A program made the translations under genes and the position numbers. Source: Omphiscola glabra (taxonomy: Eukaryota > Mollusca > Gastropoda > Lymnaeidae). Taken from it: 64,000 nucleotides of DNA. The DNA is taken from assembly GCA_964017045.1 (NCBI GenBank), contig OZ024808.1, positions 30,607,949-30,671,948 on the forward strand, in the 5' to 3' direction. Positions 1 to 13,100 of this stretch are shown piece by piece. Under the pieces are notes generated by a model. The model had not been told where the DNA came from. It searched no databases and saw nothing but the letters and a program-made list of their open reading frames with translations. The stretch's first letter is position 1. The number at the start of each line of letters is the position of its first letter.

Positions 1-852
1 TTGTTCACTCATCCACGCACCTTGCTCACTCATCCACGCACCTTGTTCACTCATCCACGCACCTTGTTCACTCATCCACGCACCTTGTTCACTCATCCAC
101 GCACCTTGTTCACTCATCCACGCACCTTGTTCACTCATCCACGCACCTTGTTCACTCATCCACGCACCTTGTTCGCTCATCCACGCACCTTGTTCGCTCA
201 TCCACGCACCTTGTTCGCTCATCCACGCACCTTGTTCACTCATCCACGCACCTTGCTCACTCATCCACGCACCTTGTTCACTCATCCACGCACCTTGTTC
301 ACTCATCCACGCACCTTGTTCACTCATCCACGCACCTTGTTCACTCATCCACGCACCTTGTTCACTCATCCACGCACCTTGCTCACTCATCCACGCACCT
401 TGTTCACTCATCCACGCACCTTGTTCACTCATCCACGCACCTTGTTCATTCATCCACGCACCTTGTTCACTCATCCACGCACCTTGTTCACTCATCCACG
501 CACCTTGTTCACTCATACTCGCACCTTGTTCACTCATCTACGCACCTTGTTCACTCATCCACGCACCTTGTTCACTCATCCACACACCTTGTTCACTCAT
601 CCACGCACCTTGTTCACTCATCCACGCACCTTGTTCACTCATCCACGCACCTTGTTTACTCATCCACGCACCTTGTTCACTCATCCACGCACCTTGTTCA
701 CTCATCCACGCACCTTGTTCACTCATCCACGCACCTTGTTCACTCATACTCGCACTTTGTTCACTCATACTCGCACATTGTTCACTCATACTCGCACCTT
801 GTTCACTCATACTCGCACATTGTTCACTCATCCACGCACCTTGCTCACTCAT
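1..852. repeat. 21-bp minisatellite, about 40 copies
   Basis: Near-perfect tandem units of 21 bp, core CACTCATCCACGCACCTTGT, running in from the left window edge. Both strands stay open in some frames only because the unit is a multiple of three. This is not a gene. It ends about 190 bp before the first recognised exon. Confidence 0.97.
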
Positions 853-1039
853 CCTGACACTACTTCGGGTGAATATAACTTACTGTACCCATACTTAGCA
901 ACAGTGATCCTCATCACCTTGACAGTCCGGTTCTTTTAATGACAAAAACAATTAAACTTTTTACCAGGTTGTGGGTAAAAAAAAGATATTAACATAATTT
1001 ACCAATGCACCCATTCATCACCCGCTCCCACCCCCACAG

Positions 1040-1182
1040 CCGAGTCTGAGTCTGAACATGCCAAGTTGGCGCGAGCTGAGCTGGAGGAGGAGAAGATGTT
1101 CACTGAGCTGGTGGAGATGGACGACATCCCAGCGGTCACTCAACACTTTCTGCACAAGATACAGGAGCGAGGTCGACTTCAG
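1040..1182 (+). CDS. Exon 1 in window (residues 1-47)
   Basis: The acceptor follows a C-rich tract ending CCCCCACAG at 1031-1039. Two bases finish a split codon, then 47 codons run to CAG. The donor GTGGGA starts at 1183, in phase 0. The peptide is charged and helical (for example ELVEMDDIPAVTQHFLHKI). A rightward ORF continues past the donor to a stop, but the phase-0 junction joins cleanly to the exon at 6450. The last 24 bases of the exon are the start of a 50-bp tandem repeat that carries the donor with it. Confidence 0.75.
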
Positions 1183-4100
1183 GTGGGAATTGTCTGTCTG
1201 GGTGTAAGATATAGGAGGGAGGTCGACTTCAGGTGGGTATTGTCGGGATGGGTGTAAGATACAGGAGGGGGGTCGACATCAGGTGGGAATTGTCTGTCTT
1301 GGCACAAGACGTCTGAGCCTTTGTGGATGAAGCGTGATATTCAAATAAACTTTATTATTATTATTATTTTAAGGTACATACTAGAGATTGACATCATGTG
1401 GGCGTCGTTTGTCTGGACACAAAATCGGGCCATTTTAACAGTATCGGGGGTCCTGTCCCCTCTAACCTATTAACCTATTAAAGTAATGTAAGAAAAATAA
1501 TTTGGTGCTAAGGTTTGCCCAGAATTTCTTTTCAGATAATTTCATCTTTGGGGGAAGGGGGATCTCTGGAAAGGTAAGGCAAAGATTCTATTATAGTCAA
1601 ACTTTCAATGACCCCCCCCCCCACTTTTTTTTAAAGTAACTCATGTCAACGTTTGTATACCTCCAAATAAAAATGAATTATAATATAAATAAACATATAC
1701 ATTCATTTTACTATGTGCTCATCTATTTTAATAACAAAAAATTATAGGAAAAACATTTGATTACATCTTTAGCTTATTAATCAACAAGTTAAAAAAAAAT
1801 TACACTTAAATTTTCTAATGCGGAATTAATGAAAATGTGGTATAAGAAGTATAAATATGATTATTGTCAGTATAGCTGACAATTGTAGCATAGTTTCTAG
1901 CTGCTATCATCTTCCCAGGGAGTAGCCAGGTGTTACTCTATCGTAACAATGTGCATAGCAGCTCATTTATCATTTTCATCTTGTAGAAATTATATACCAG
2001 ACAAGTCAACATCATCCTTATCTAACCATTCAGCACTTAAACTAGAAGCATTTTCGGTGTGAGCAATAATTGCCATAAGCTCTCTCTGTCTCCTGGCAGC
2101 TACTCGCGTTAGTCGAATCATTTTTTGTTGAGGAGCATGTGGTAATTTCTTATGCATTATCGGTGCTGTTGAACATGCTATTTCAACATGACTTGTGATG
2201 CAAAATAGATGTTACAGATTTTGCAAATCCGCTCTAGCAGCGATTTTATTGTTGTTACTCACTTTACTTTCCCCCTTTTCTCAAAATATCGTATTCCTAC
2301 TCTATTAATATCATTTATCTTGACTGCGCATGACACTTGAACATTGTCCTTGTTCCATACCTACAACATAATCGCAAACATACTGCTCTAGTCATTTGCG
2401 ACAAACAGAATCTACAGGTGAAGAGATGCCAACTTTGGACTCTGTTGCACTAACAAAGTGTGCTAACATCATAACCAACCATCAGCAGTGCACAGACAGA
2501 CATGCGTTAAATAAATCTTATATCTTTAAAAGCCTAAAAATTATATAAATATTTTAATTTACACTTATAAATTTGTTAAAATAATGTTATGACCAGTCAA
2601 TTTTTAAAATTAAAATTTTAATAGAGAAAACATGATTGTTGACGTCAACTAATCTACCCCCCTCCCCTTTGTCAACAACTGTCAAACATTTCCACCCCCT
2701 AATGTGTTGCCATAATTGGACGACCCCAAAGTATGATCACGTTCCTTTTGTATTTATTCAAAATTTAAAAATTTCCAAGCTTTACGTTTTAAAAAAAAAA
2801 AAAAATCCAATAGTATTTGGTAGATAATGACCATAGTTCTGTGTGCCAATGTAAAATTATTTTTATAAGCTGTATATAATAGAAATCTCAATATTAATTA
2901 ACGAATATAGGATCAATTTACAAAATTCATCATATATTGATTAAGACGTTATATATTGATTATGTCATCAGATATTGATTAAGACATGATGTACTAATTA
3001 ATAGATAAAATATTGATTAAGATATCGTTCATCTGAAGGAAGGTTACGCTGTATAAATTTCCAAAAAATTCATTAAATTCAAACGTTATTTTGTATTTCA
3101 AACTACCAGCATTTTCTTTACTTGAGTTACTTTATAACATTTAAGCTCTCCCCCCCCCCCTTTTTTTAAAAAAAAACCTCATTTCCCCCACTCCAAGAAA
3201 TATATATATTTATTTTGAGGATTTTTTCTTTAACTAATTCCCAAAATTAGTCCAACAAGACATTAAAACTCGAATATTGAGTATTTCGTCACCACTAAGC
3301 TCCACAAGTAGACCCGGTCGTCACATCCCGTCACCCCTAAGCTCCACAAGTATACCCGGCCGTCACATTCCATCACCTCTAAGCTCCACAAGTAGACCCG
3401 CCGTCACATCCCGTCACCTCTAAGCTCCACAAGTAGACCCGGCCGTCACATCCCGTCACCTCTAAACTCCACAAGTGGACTCGACCGTCACATCCCGTCA
3501 CCTCTAAGCTCCACAAGTAGACCCGGTCGTCACATCCCGCCACCCCTAAGCTCCACAAGTAGACCCGGTCGTCACATCCCGCCACCCCTAAGCTCCACAA
3601 GTAGACCCGGTCGTCACATCCCGTCACCCCTAAGCTCCACAAATAGACCCGGCCGTCACATCCCGTCACCTCTAAGCTCCACAAGTAGACCAGGCAGTCA
3701 CACTGCGTTTCATTGTTAACGCCATTTTATCCTTAGTAAGAAAATAAAATACCCGGTGATCTAAAGTAAAAATATTCAGCTAATAAAGGCTTTGAAAATA
3801 ATGAGCTTCAGGTAAACAAAGACGAAAAATTATAAAATGAAACATTTGGCGATTACTACTAGCGATTTTAAAACAAAAAAAAAGTTTTCAAATATAAGCC
3901 AGGAGCAGGTAATGTTTATGAAATATTGATGCCAAGGAAGTTGCTATTGTAGGGAGAATGAATTTTCTTTTTAATCGTAGAAAATACCTTTTTTGATTAA
4001 CCCTATGAAAGTGGCCAAGCTGACAGGCTCGGAATTTCACTCACTCGTAGACACAAGCAGCTATTTTAATAGGCATTATTTAATACTGTGTCGGATTGCT

Positions 4101-7100
4101 ATGATTCTCCCAATTATGGTTGTGCATTACCCACTAACTGACTTCTTAAACTTTTGATATATGCATATACAATATTCAAAGTGTATTTTCTCAAAACAGA
4201 ACTTGGGTCATGTTTGTCTGATGAAATAAAACTTTTAGTCCGATTTTAAAACGGTTTTTACCATTATAATCAACGTCCAAACCTCTACAAACATAATAAA
4301 AATCGTAATTAGACTAGCAGGTGAGATTCGACTGAAACCGTGGCAGAGGGTCACATTATAGAGGGTCACATTATAGAGGGTCACATTATAGAGGGTCACA
4401 TTATAGATTTGAGAATGGGGAAAACGCACCTGCCGCATTAACTCTAAACCTTGCTGTCAGGTATCAGGCGTCTAATATCCTGCAGGCCGAGAGTTTGAGA
4501 TCCCTGCAGTAAATTCTTCACCTTCATGGGTATTATTCCCAAGGAAAGCTCTTTGCATGTAAAAGAGATGGGATTGTTTACGCATACCCATTATTGGTCG
4601 ATACTCATGGCGGTCAGACAGGGTAAGCTCCAGGCCTTCAGACAGGGTGAGCTCCAGGCCTTCAGACAGGGTGAGCTCCAGGCCGTCAGGCAGGGTAAGC
4701 TCCAGGCGTCACACAAGGTGAGCTCCAGGCCTTCAGACAGGGTGAGCTCCAGGCCGTCAGACAGGGTGAGCTCCAGGCCTTCAGACAAGATGAGCTCCAG
4801 GCCTTCAGGCAGGGTGAGCTCCAGGCCTTCAGACAGGGTAAGCTCCAGGCCTTCAGACAGGTTGAGCTCCAGGCCTTCAGACAGGGTAAGCTCCAGGCCT
4901 TCAGACAGGTTGAGCTCCAGGCCTTCAGATAGGTTAGATCTCCAGGCCTTTAGACAGGGCGAAGTTCGGGCATTTAGATAGGGTAGAACTCGAGGCCTTC
5001 AGACAGGGCGAAGTTCGGGCCTTTAGATAGGTTAGATCTCCAGGCCTTTAGACAGGGCGAAGTTCGGGCCTTTAGATAGGTTAGAACTCCAGGCCTTCAG
5101 ACAGGGCGAAGTTCGGGCCTTTAGATAGGGTAGAACTCGAGGCCTTCAGACAGGGCGAAGTTCGGGCCTTTAGATAGGGTAGAACTCGAGGCCTTCAGAC
5201 AGGGCGAAGTTCGGGCCTTTAGATAGGGTAGAACTCGAGGCCTTCAGACAGGGCGAAGTGCGGGCCTTTAGATAGGGTAGAACTCGAGGCCTTCAGACAG
5301 GGCGAAGTTCGGGCCTTTAGATAGGGTAGAACTCGAGGCCTTCAGACAGGTTGAGCTCCAGGCCTTCAGACAGGAGAGAACTTAGAAATCTTTTACACTG
5401 CTTTTATTAACTCTGCATTAAAAACATTTGTCTTTTTATAATATATGTTTATAATTTATGGTTATATGTCTATAATATATGTTTATAATTTATGGTTATA
5501 TGTCTATGATATATGTTTATAATTTATGGTTATATGTCTATAATATATGTTTATAATTTATGGCTATATGTCTATAATATATGTTTATAATTTATGGTTA
5601 TATGTCTATAATATATGTTTATAATTTATGGTTATATGTCTATAATATATATTTATAATTTATGTTATTAAAAAATGTTTATAATATATGTGTATAATAC
5701 ATGTTTATAATAAATGTTTAAACACAATTTCATAAATGTAACGTTAAATTGTCCTGTTGGTTTCCCTACAAAGTTTTTTACTACTACTGTTAGTGAAATA
5801 CTCAACGCGAATACTCGGGGCTACGAAATTATGCGTTTCTTTTTGATTCTCTCAAATTAGGTACACATAATGATTGCATTTGCTTGATGTTTTTACAGTG
5901 ACGACACAGTTCTGTCAATGTCTTGTTGACGTTTCGGGGCTTGTGTTTCCCACTGTGCAGATATGCAGATGTCTTGTTGACGTTTCGGGACTTGTGTTTC
6001 CCACTGTACAGATATGCAGATGTCTTGTTGACGTTTCGGGACTTGTGTTTCCCACTGTACAGATATGCAGATGTCTTGTTGACGTTTCGGGACTTGTGTT
6101 TCCCACTGTACAGATATGCAGATGTCTTGTTGACGTTTCGGGGCTTGTGTTTCCCACTGTGCAGATATGCAGATGTCTTGTTGACGTTTCGGGGCTTGTG
6201 TTTCCCACTGTGCAGATATGCAGATGTCTTGTTGACGTTTCGGGGCTTGTGTTTCCCACTGTACAGATATGCAGATGTCTTGTTGACGTTTCGGGACTTG
6301 TGTTTCCCACTGTACAGATATGCAGATGTCTTGTTGACGTTTCGGGGCTTGTGTTTCCCACTGTGCAGATATGCAGATGTCTTGTTGACGTTTCGGGGCT
6401 TGTGTTTCCCACCGTACAGATATGCAGATTATTTGTTTGTTTGTTTCAGGGCGTGAGCTTCCCACCGTCCAGGTATCATCGTTTTATAGCCATGACCTTG
6501 TCCAAAATATGGGGCATTGGAGCCAGCGTTAAAGAGCACATGTTTGGGTCATGGCTGAGTGAACCTGAAGTCGGCGAAGTGGCTAAAAGGTAACATGCCG
6601 GTATTCGATGTCAGGAGCCATGTTTACTTGGGGTCGGGAGTGTGGGGTCGGGAGTGTGGGGTCGGTAGTGTGGTGCGAGGGAGTGTGGGGTCGGGAGTGT
6701 GGGGTCGGGAGAGTGGGGTCGTGAGTGTGGGGTCGGGAGGGTGGGGTCGGGAGAGTGTGATCGGGAGGGTGGGTTCGGGAGTGTGGGGACGGGAGGGTGG
6801 GGTCGGGAGAGTGGGGTTGTGAGTGTGGGGTCGGGAGGGTGGGGTCGAGAGTGTGGTTTCGGGAGTGTGTAGTCGGGAGAGTGGGGTCGGGAGAGTGGAG
6901 TCGGGAGTGTGGAGTCGGGAGAGTGGGGTCGGGAGTGTGGAGTCAGGAGAGTGGGGTTGGGAGGGTGGGTTCGGGAGAGTAGGGTCGGGAGTTTGGGGTT
7001 GGGAGAGTGGGGTGAAGAATGTGCGGTGGGGAATATCGCGTGGGATGTTTGGGGTTGGAAGTGTGTTGTGGGGAGGATTGATTTGGCAGTGTGGTCAACA

Positions 7101-10100
7101 GAACATGTACGAAAACTATCAAACGTCGTAACAGAGTAGCAAGGAATTACGGACTGCTATCTTTTAGTTTTGTCTATTGGCTCGTTTCAAAACAGTCCAT
7201 AATAAAGGACGACACCAACGTTTTTAAAACAATACAAATAGAACGATACACAAAGTCAGGGCTCATTACAATTAATACGTTTTTAATTTGTGAATTTCTA
7301 TGAATGACAAAAGTAACAGAACATGATTAAATTATTACCTAACAGTATGACTGGTACCGGTACTGTATGTAAAAATACAATGAGTTCAAGTTGTACAAAG
7401 AAAAACTACACACAACAAAACACTGTCTAGTATTAAATAATGACACACTGCACGTCTCGTGATAAAGGAAAGGAAAAATCTCTGACCCATTCAATCGGTC
7501 AGCTTTTTTTATAGGCATTTCCTACTAATGTCTCTCGAACCGTCTAACGCATTGTTTATCTTTCCCGTTTAATCCAGATCCTTCTATAAGGTTCTGAACA
7601 ACTAAGCTTTTGTAAACAAGGGGAACGTTTTGCTAGACACACCCCAACACGGCCTCGACTGTAAGAGGTCGTGCACGTGGAAAATGAGGAAGGCGTGCTT
7701 TAACACGCCATCTTCATAACAAAGGTGACAGAGAAACGCAAGAATACAGATGGTGACCAAAGTCAGGCGAATTGATGATGCCTTAATTCCAACCATTTCT
7801 TTCATGGGCTCTGAATAAACTCATGAGAAAATGAACTCTTGACCAGCGCGATGAGAGGGTCAAGGCGAGTAGCTGGTCAAACGATGAGTATATCAAAGCC
7901 CAAGTGGTCAGTTTATTGCCGGTAACAAATAAATTTGTTTGACCACTGGTCAGAATTCCCGTCAACCAGCATGCACTGCAAGCGTGCAATTGCAGGAACT
8001 ACAGTTTCCGGGTCAGAGGAAGACAAAACAGCCGGTGGATCGACTGTGTTGAATGACACCCGCCGCCAGACGTCGTACATAGGTGAGACAGAAAGCCGAC
8101 TCTCTGACATATGTACTGAACACCACCGTAATATTACGCAATATAAACAGTGTCCCGTGTCTAAACACATTAATTCAGCGGCTCTCAACCTGTGGGTCTC
8201 GACCCCTTTAAGGGTCAAACTACCCTTTCACAGGGGTCGCCTAAGAACATTGGAAAACACATATAGTCTACAGTTATGAAATAGCATTAAAAAGAATTCT
8301 GTGGTTGGGGGTCGCCACAACATGAGGAACTGTATTAAATTGTCCTGGCATTAGGAAGGTGAGAACCACTGCTTTAATTAGGAGCGACCAAAAAAGTTAA
8401 GGGGATTTTACTTCCAGTGCAATCCTGTCCTGTACAAACACACCAAACCTGGTGAATCTGGAAAACAAGCTGATCCAGTCTTGATGGCATCAATGTCATG
8501 CTCCCGCTCACTTGCTTAACCTTTTTTCCGTCCCCTCCTCGTTACGACCAATCGCAACAGACTTAATTTCCACTTCATATTTCCTTTTTTGCCTGTACCT
8601 AATAACTCACCTACTTATGTTCCGTCACATTCCTTTTGCCGCTGTCTCGGATGCTACATTTCAGCTAAGTTTTATGTTTATTTAATTCAGATTTTACTGT
8701 TGTTCTTTCGCCGAGGAAGGCTTCTTGCCGACACGTTCGTCGATTTGTTGCGTTCTTCTTTTGAGTTTTTTTTTCCACCTTCTGTTTCGCCCATTTCCGA
8801 CATTGGTTCTGTATGGCAACAAACGAGTTCATTTGATTATTTGAATGCGCTCGACGTGGACGTTATGTGGTTAGTAGTTGACGTTGTAGGCGCGACTACC
8901 GTGGTCATGGCATGGAGCTGAATGTCCCGGACTATCAAGTTAATCTGTTGTATTTGCGCATAGTTTGAATTATTAATACACAAACTGTTACTGTGTAAAC
9001 GTCTTTGATCAATGGAACGTGTCAGTCCTACCATGTCTATGTCACATTCATCACTGGGGTATGTCAGTCCTACAATGTCTATGTCACATTCATCACTGGG
9101 GTATGTCAGTCCTATCATGTCTATGTCACATTCATCACTGGGGTATGTCAGTCCTACAATGTGTATGTCACATTCATCACTGGGGTATGTCAGTCCTACC
9201 ATGTCTATGTCACATTCATCACTGGGGTATGTCAGTCCTACAATGTCTATGTCACATTCATCACTGGGGTATGTCAGTCCTACAATGTCTATATCACATT
9301 CATCACTGGGGTATGTCAGTCCTACCATGTCTATGTCACATTCATCACTGGGGTATGTCAGTCCTACAATGTCAATGTCACATTCATCACTGGGGTATGT
9401 CAGTCCTACAATGTCTATGTCACATTCATCACTGGGGTATGTCAGTCCTACAATGTCTATGTCACATTCATCACTGGGGTATGTCAGTCATACAATGTCT
9501 ATGTCACATTCATCACTGGGGTATGTCAGTCCTACAATGTCTATGTCACATTCATCACTGGGGTATGTCAGTCCTACAATGTCTATGTCACATTCATCAC
9601 TGGGGTATGTCAGTCCTACAATGTCTATGTCACATTCATCACTGGGGTATGTCAGTCCTACACTGTCTATGTCACATTCATCACTGGGGTATGTCAGTCC
9701 TACCATGTCTATGTCACATTCATCACTGGGGTATGTCAGTCATACAATGTCTATATCACATTCATCACTGGGGTATGTCAGTCCTACAATGTCTATGTCA
9801 CATTCATCACTGGGGTATGTCAGTCATACAATGTCTATGTCACATTCATCACTGGGGTATGTCAGTCCTACAATGTCTATGTCACATTCATCACTGGGGT
9901 ATGTCAGTCCTACAATGTCTATGTCACATTCATCACTGGGGTATGTCAGTCCTACAATGTCTATGTCACATTCATCACTGGGGTATGTCAGTCCTACACT
10001 GTCTATGTCACATTCATCACTAGGGTATGTCAGTCCTACCATGTCTATGTCACATTCATCACTGGGGTATGTCAGTCATACAATGTCTATATCACATTCA

Positions 10101-13100
10101 TCACTGGGGTATGTCAGTCCTACCATGTCTATGTCACATTCATCACTGGGGTATGTCAGTCATACAATGTCTATATCACATTCATCACTGGGGTATGTCA
10201 GTCCTACCATGTCTATATCACATTCATCACTGGGGTATGTCAGTCCTACCATGTCTATATCACATTCATCCCTGGGGTATGTCAGTCCTACCATGTCTAT
10301 GTCACATTCATCACTGGGGTATGTCAGTCCTACCATGTCTATATCACATTCATCACTGGGGTATGTCAGTCATACAATGTTATGTCACATTCATCACTGG
10401 AATGTGTCAGTCATACAGTGTCTATGTCACATTCATCGATTAAACGCGTATGTCAAACTTTGTCTATGTTTAAATTCCCGCCAGTTTCCTGTACAACATA
10501 AGAAAAAGACGTCTGCCCCCAGACTTGATGCGGAACATCGCCACTTCCATGACAGCGGCCCTCATGCAGGACATCACAGACTCGCATGTGTACTGGTCAG
10601 ACGCGCTTGTTAGAACAGTAAGTTATGCGGGTGCAGTATATAAAGTTCACTAAGACGGGGTTCAGTACAATAAGTTCATTATGACAGGCTCAGTACCTAA
10701 GGTCACCATGACAGGTTCAGTACATTAAGTTCACTATGACTGGTTCAGAACATTAAGTTCACAATGACAGGTTCAGTACATTAAGTTCACTATGACTGGT
10801 TCAGAACATTAAGTTCACAATGACTGGTTCAGTACATTAAGTTCACAATGACAGGTTCAGAACATTAAGTTCACTATGACTGGTTCAGAACATTAAGTTC
10901 ACAATGACAGGTTCAGTACATTAAGTTCACTATGACTGGTTCAGAACATTAAGTTCACAATGACAGGTTCAGTACATTAAGTTCACTATGACTGGTTCAG
11001 AACATTAAGTTCACAATGACAGGTTCAGTACATTAAGTTCACTATGACTGGTTCAGAACATTAAGTTCACAATGACAGGTTCAGTACATTAAGTTCACTA
11101 TGACTGGTTCAGAACATTAAGTTCACAATGACAGGTTCAGTACATTAAGTTCACAATGACAGTGAATTATCCCCTTCAAAACTTCGCAAAGTTACATCGC
11201 AAACCCCTCTGAAACATAGAAGCCAGAATGATCAATTCATTGATCGTGGGCCCTTAAAATAAAAATAAAGAAGAGACAGGTTCAGTACATTAAGTTCACT
11301 ATTACAGGTTCTGTACATTAAGTTCACTATGTTGATTCAGTACCTTAAGTTCACTATGACGAGTTCAGTACATTAAATTCACTATGACGGGTCCAGAACA
11401 TTAAGTTAACAATGACAGTTTCAGTAAATTAAGTTTACAATAACACGTTCAGTATATTTTGTTCACTAGGAATGTTTCAGTACATTAAAATCACTATGTC
11501 AGGTTCAGTACATTAAGTTCACTATGTCAGGTTCAGTACATTAAGTTCACTATGACAGGTTTAGTACATTAAGTTCACTATGTCAGGTTTAGTACATTAA
11601 GTTCACTATGACAGGTTCAGTACATTAAGTTCACTATGACAGGTTTAGTACATTAAGTTCACTATGTCAGGTTTAGTACATTAAGTTCACTATGTCAGGT
11701 TTAATACATTAAGTTCACTATGACAGGTTTAGTACATTAAGTTCACTATGTCAGGTTCAGTACATTAAGTTCACTATGACAGTTTTAGTACATTAAGTTC
11801 ACTATGTCAGGTTTAGTACATTAAGTTCCCTATGTCAGGTTTAGTACATTAAGTTCACTATGTCAGGTTTAGTACATTAAGTTCCCTATGTCAGGTTTAG
11901 TACATTAAGTTCCCTATGTCAGGTTTAGTACATTAAGTTCACTATGTCAGGTTCAGTACATTAAGTTCACTATGACAGTTTTAGTACATTAAGTTCACTA
12001 TGTCAGGTTTAGTACATTAAGTTCCCTATGTCAGGTTTAGTACATTAAGTTCACTATGTCAGGTTTAGTACATTAAGTTCCCTATGTCAGGTTTAGTACA
12101 TTAAGTTCCCTATGTCAGGTTTAGTACATTAAGTTCACTATGTCAGGTTTAGTACATTAAATTCACTATGTCAGGTTCAGTTCATAATTCACCCCCAGCT
12201 CTGGGATTGTTTTTTACACTTTTCTTCCATTCTTTTCCTATTATCATTAACATATAACTGGCATATGCCATATTATCATTACATATTAATTACTTTTTTT
12301 TCCAATACTGCTATATCAGATTTTAAATTTGAAACAAATTTTTATTTAATCATTTTGTTTCCATTTTTTAAAGATTTATTCATTTTGTATTTACGAAACT
12401 TTTCTGTTTAGTTACTGGGAAAGTTCTACAAAGACTTGCAAAGCGAATCTGTCACCATTGGAGTGATCGAACGCGTGCTGAAGCAGGTGCTAGAGGAATA
12501 CATGGACTACGAGGAAATGCACCCTGACTTTAAGGTATGGACTACAAGGACATGCACCTTGACTTTAAGGTATGGACTATGAGATCATGCACCCTGACTT
12601 TAAGGTATGGACTACAAAGACTTGCAAAGCAAATCTGTCACCTTTGGAGTGATCGAACGTGTGCTGAAGCAGGTGCTGGAGGAATACATGGACTATGAGG
12701 ACATGCACCCTGACTTTAAGGTATGGACTACAAGGACATGCACCCAGACTTTAAGGTATGGACTACAAGGAATTGCACCCTGACTTTAAGGTATGGACTA
12801 TGAGATCATGCATCCTGACTTTAAGGTATGGACTATGAGATCATGCACCCTGACTTTAAGGTATGGACTATAAGGAATTGCACCCTGACTTTAAGGTTTG
12901 GACTACGAGGACATGCACCCTGCCTTTAAGGTTTGGACTATGAGGTCATGCACCTTGACTGACGAAGGCATTTGCCGAAATGTTTTTAGTGTATTATGTC
13001 AAATTATTATTATTAAAGCTAAACATATGTTGTTATATTAACACAGATTGTTCGTGTCTAATTAATTAATCTATTGTAAAGCTTTATCCCAGTCCAAAAC

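Noticed and set aside
1..939. FTHPRTL-repeat ORF
   Set aside because: 21-bp minisatellite without codon bias or unique flanks.
10503..10522. Alternative exon 3 acceptors after ATAAG (10502), AAAAAG (10508) and CCCCCAG (10522)
   Set aside because: The first two fit the phase but have poor pyrimidine tracts. The third has a good tract but does not fit the phase left by exon 2.
9005..10613. Long overlapping plus-strand ORFs of 334-533 codons
   Set aside because: They are three readings of a 42-bp tandem repeat that lacks stops. No start context or non-repetitive domain.
12613..12720. Second exon 4 copy as a true alternative exon
   Set aside because: It has no acceptor or pyrimidine tract in front of it. 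Kept as a finding, not as an exon.
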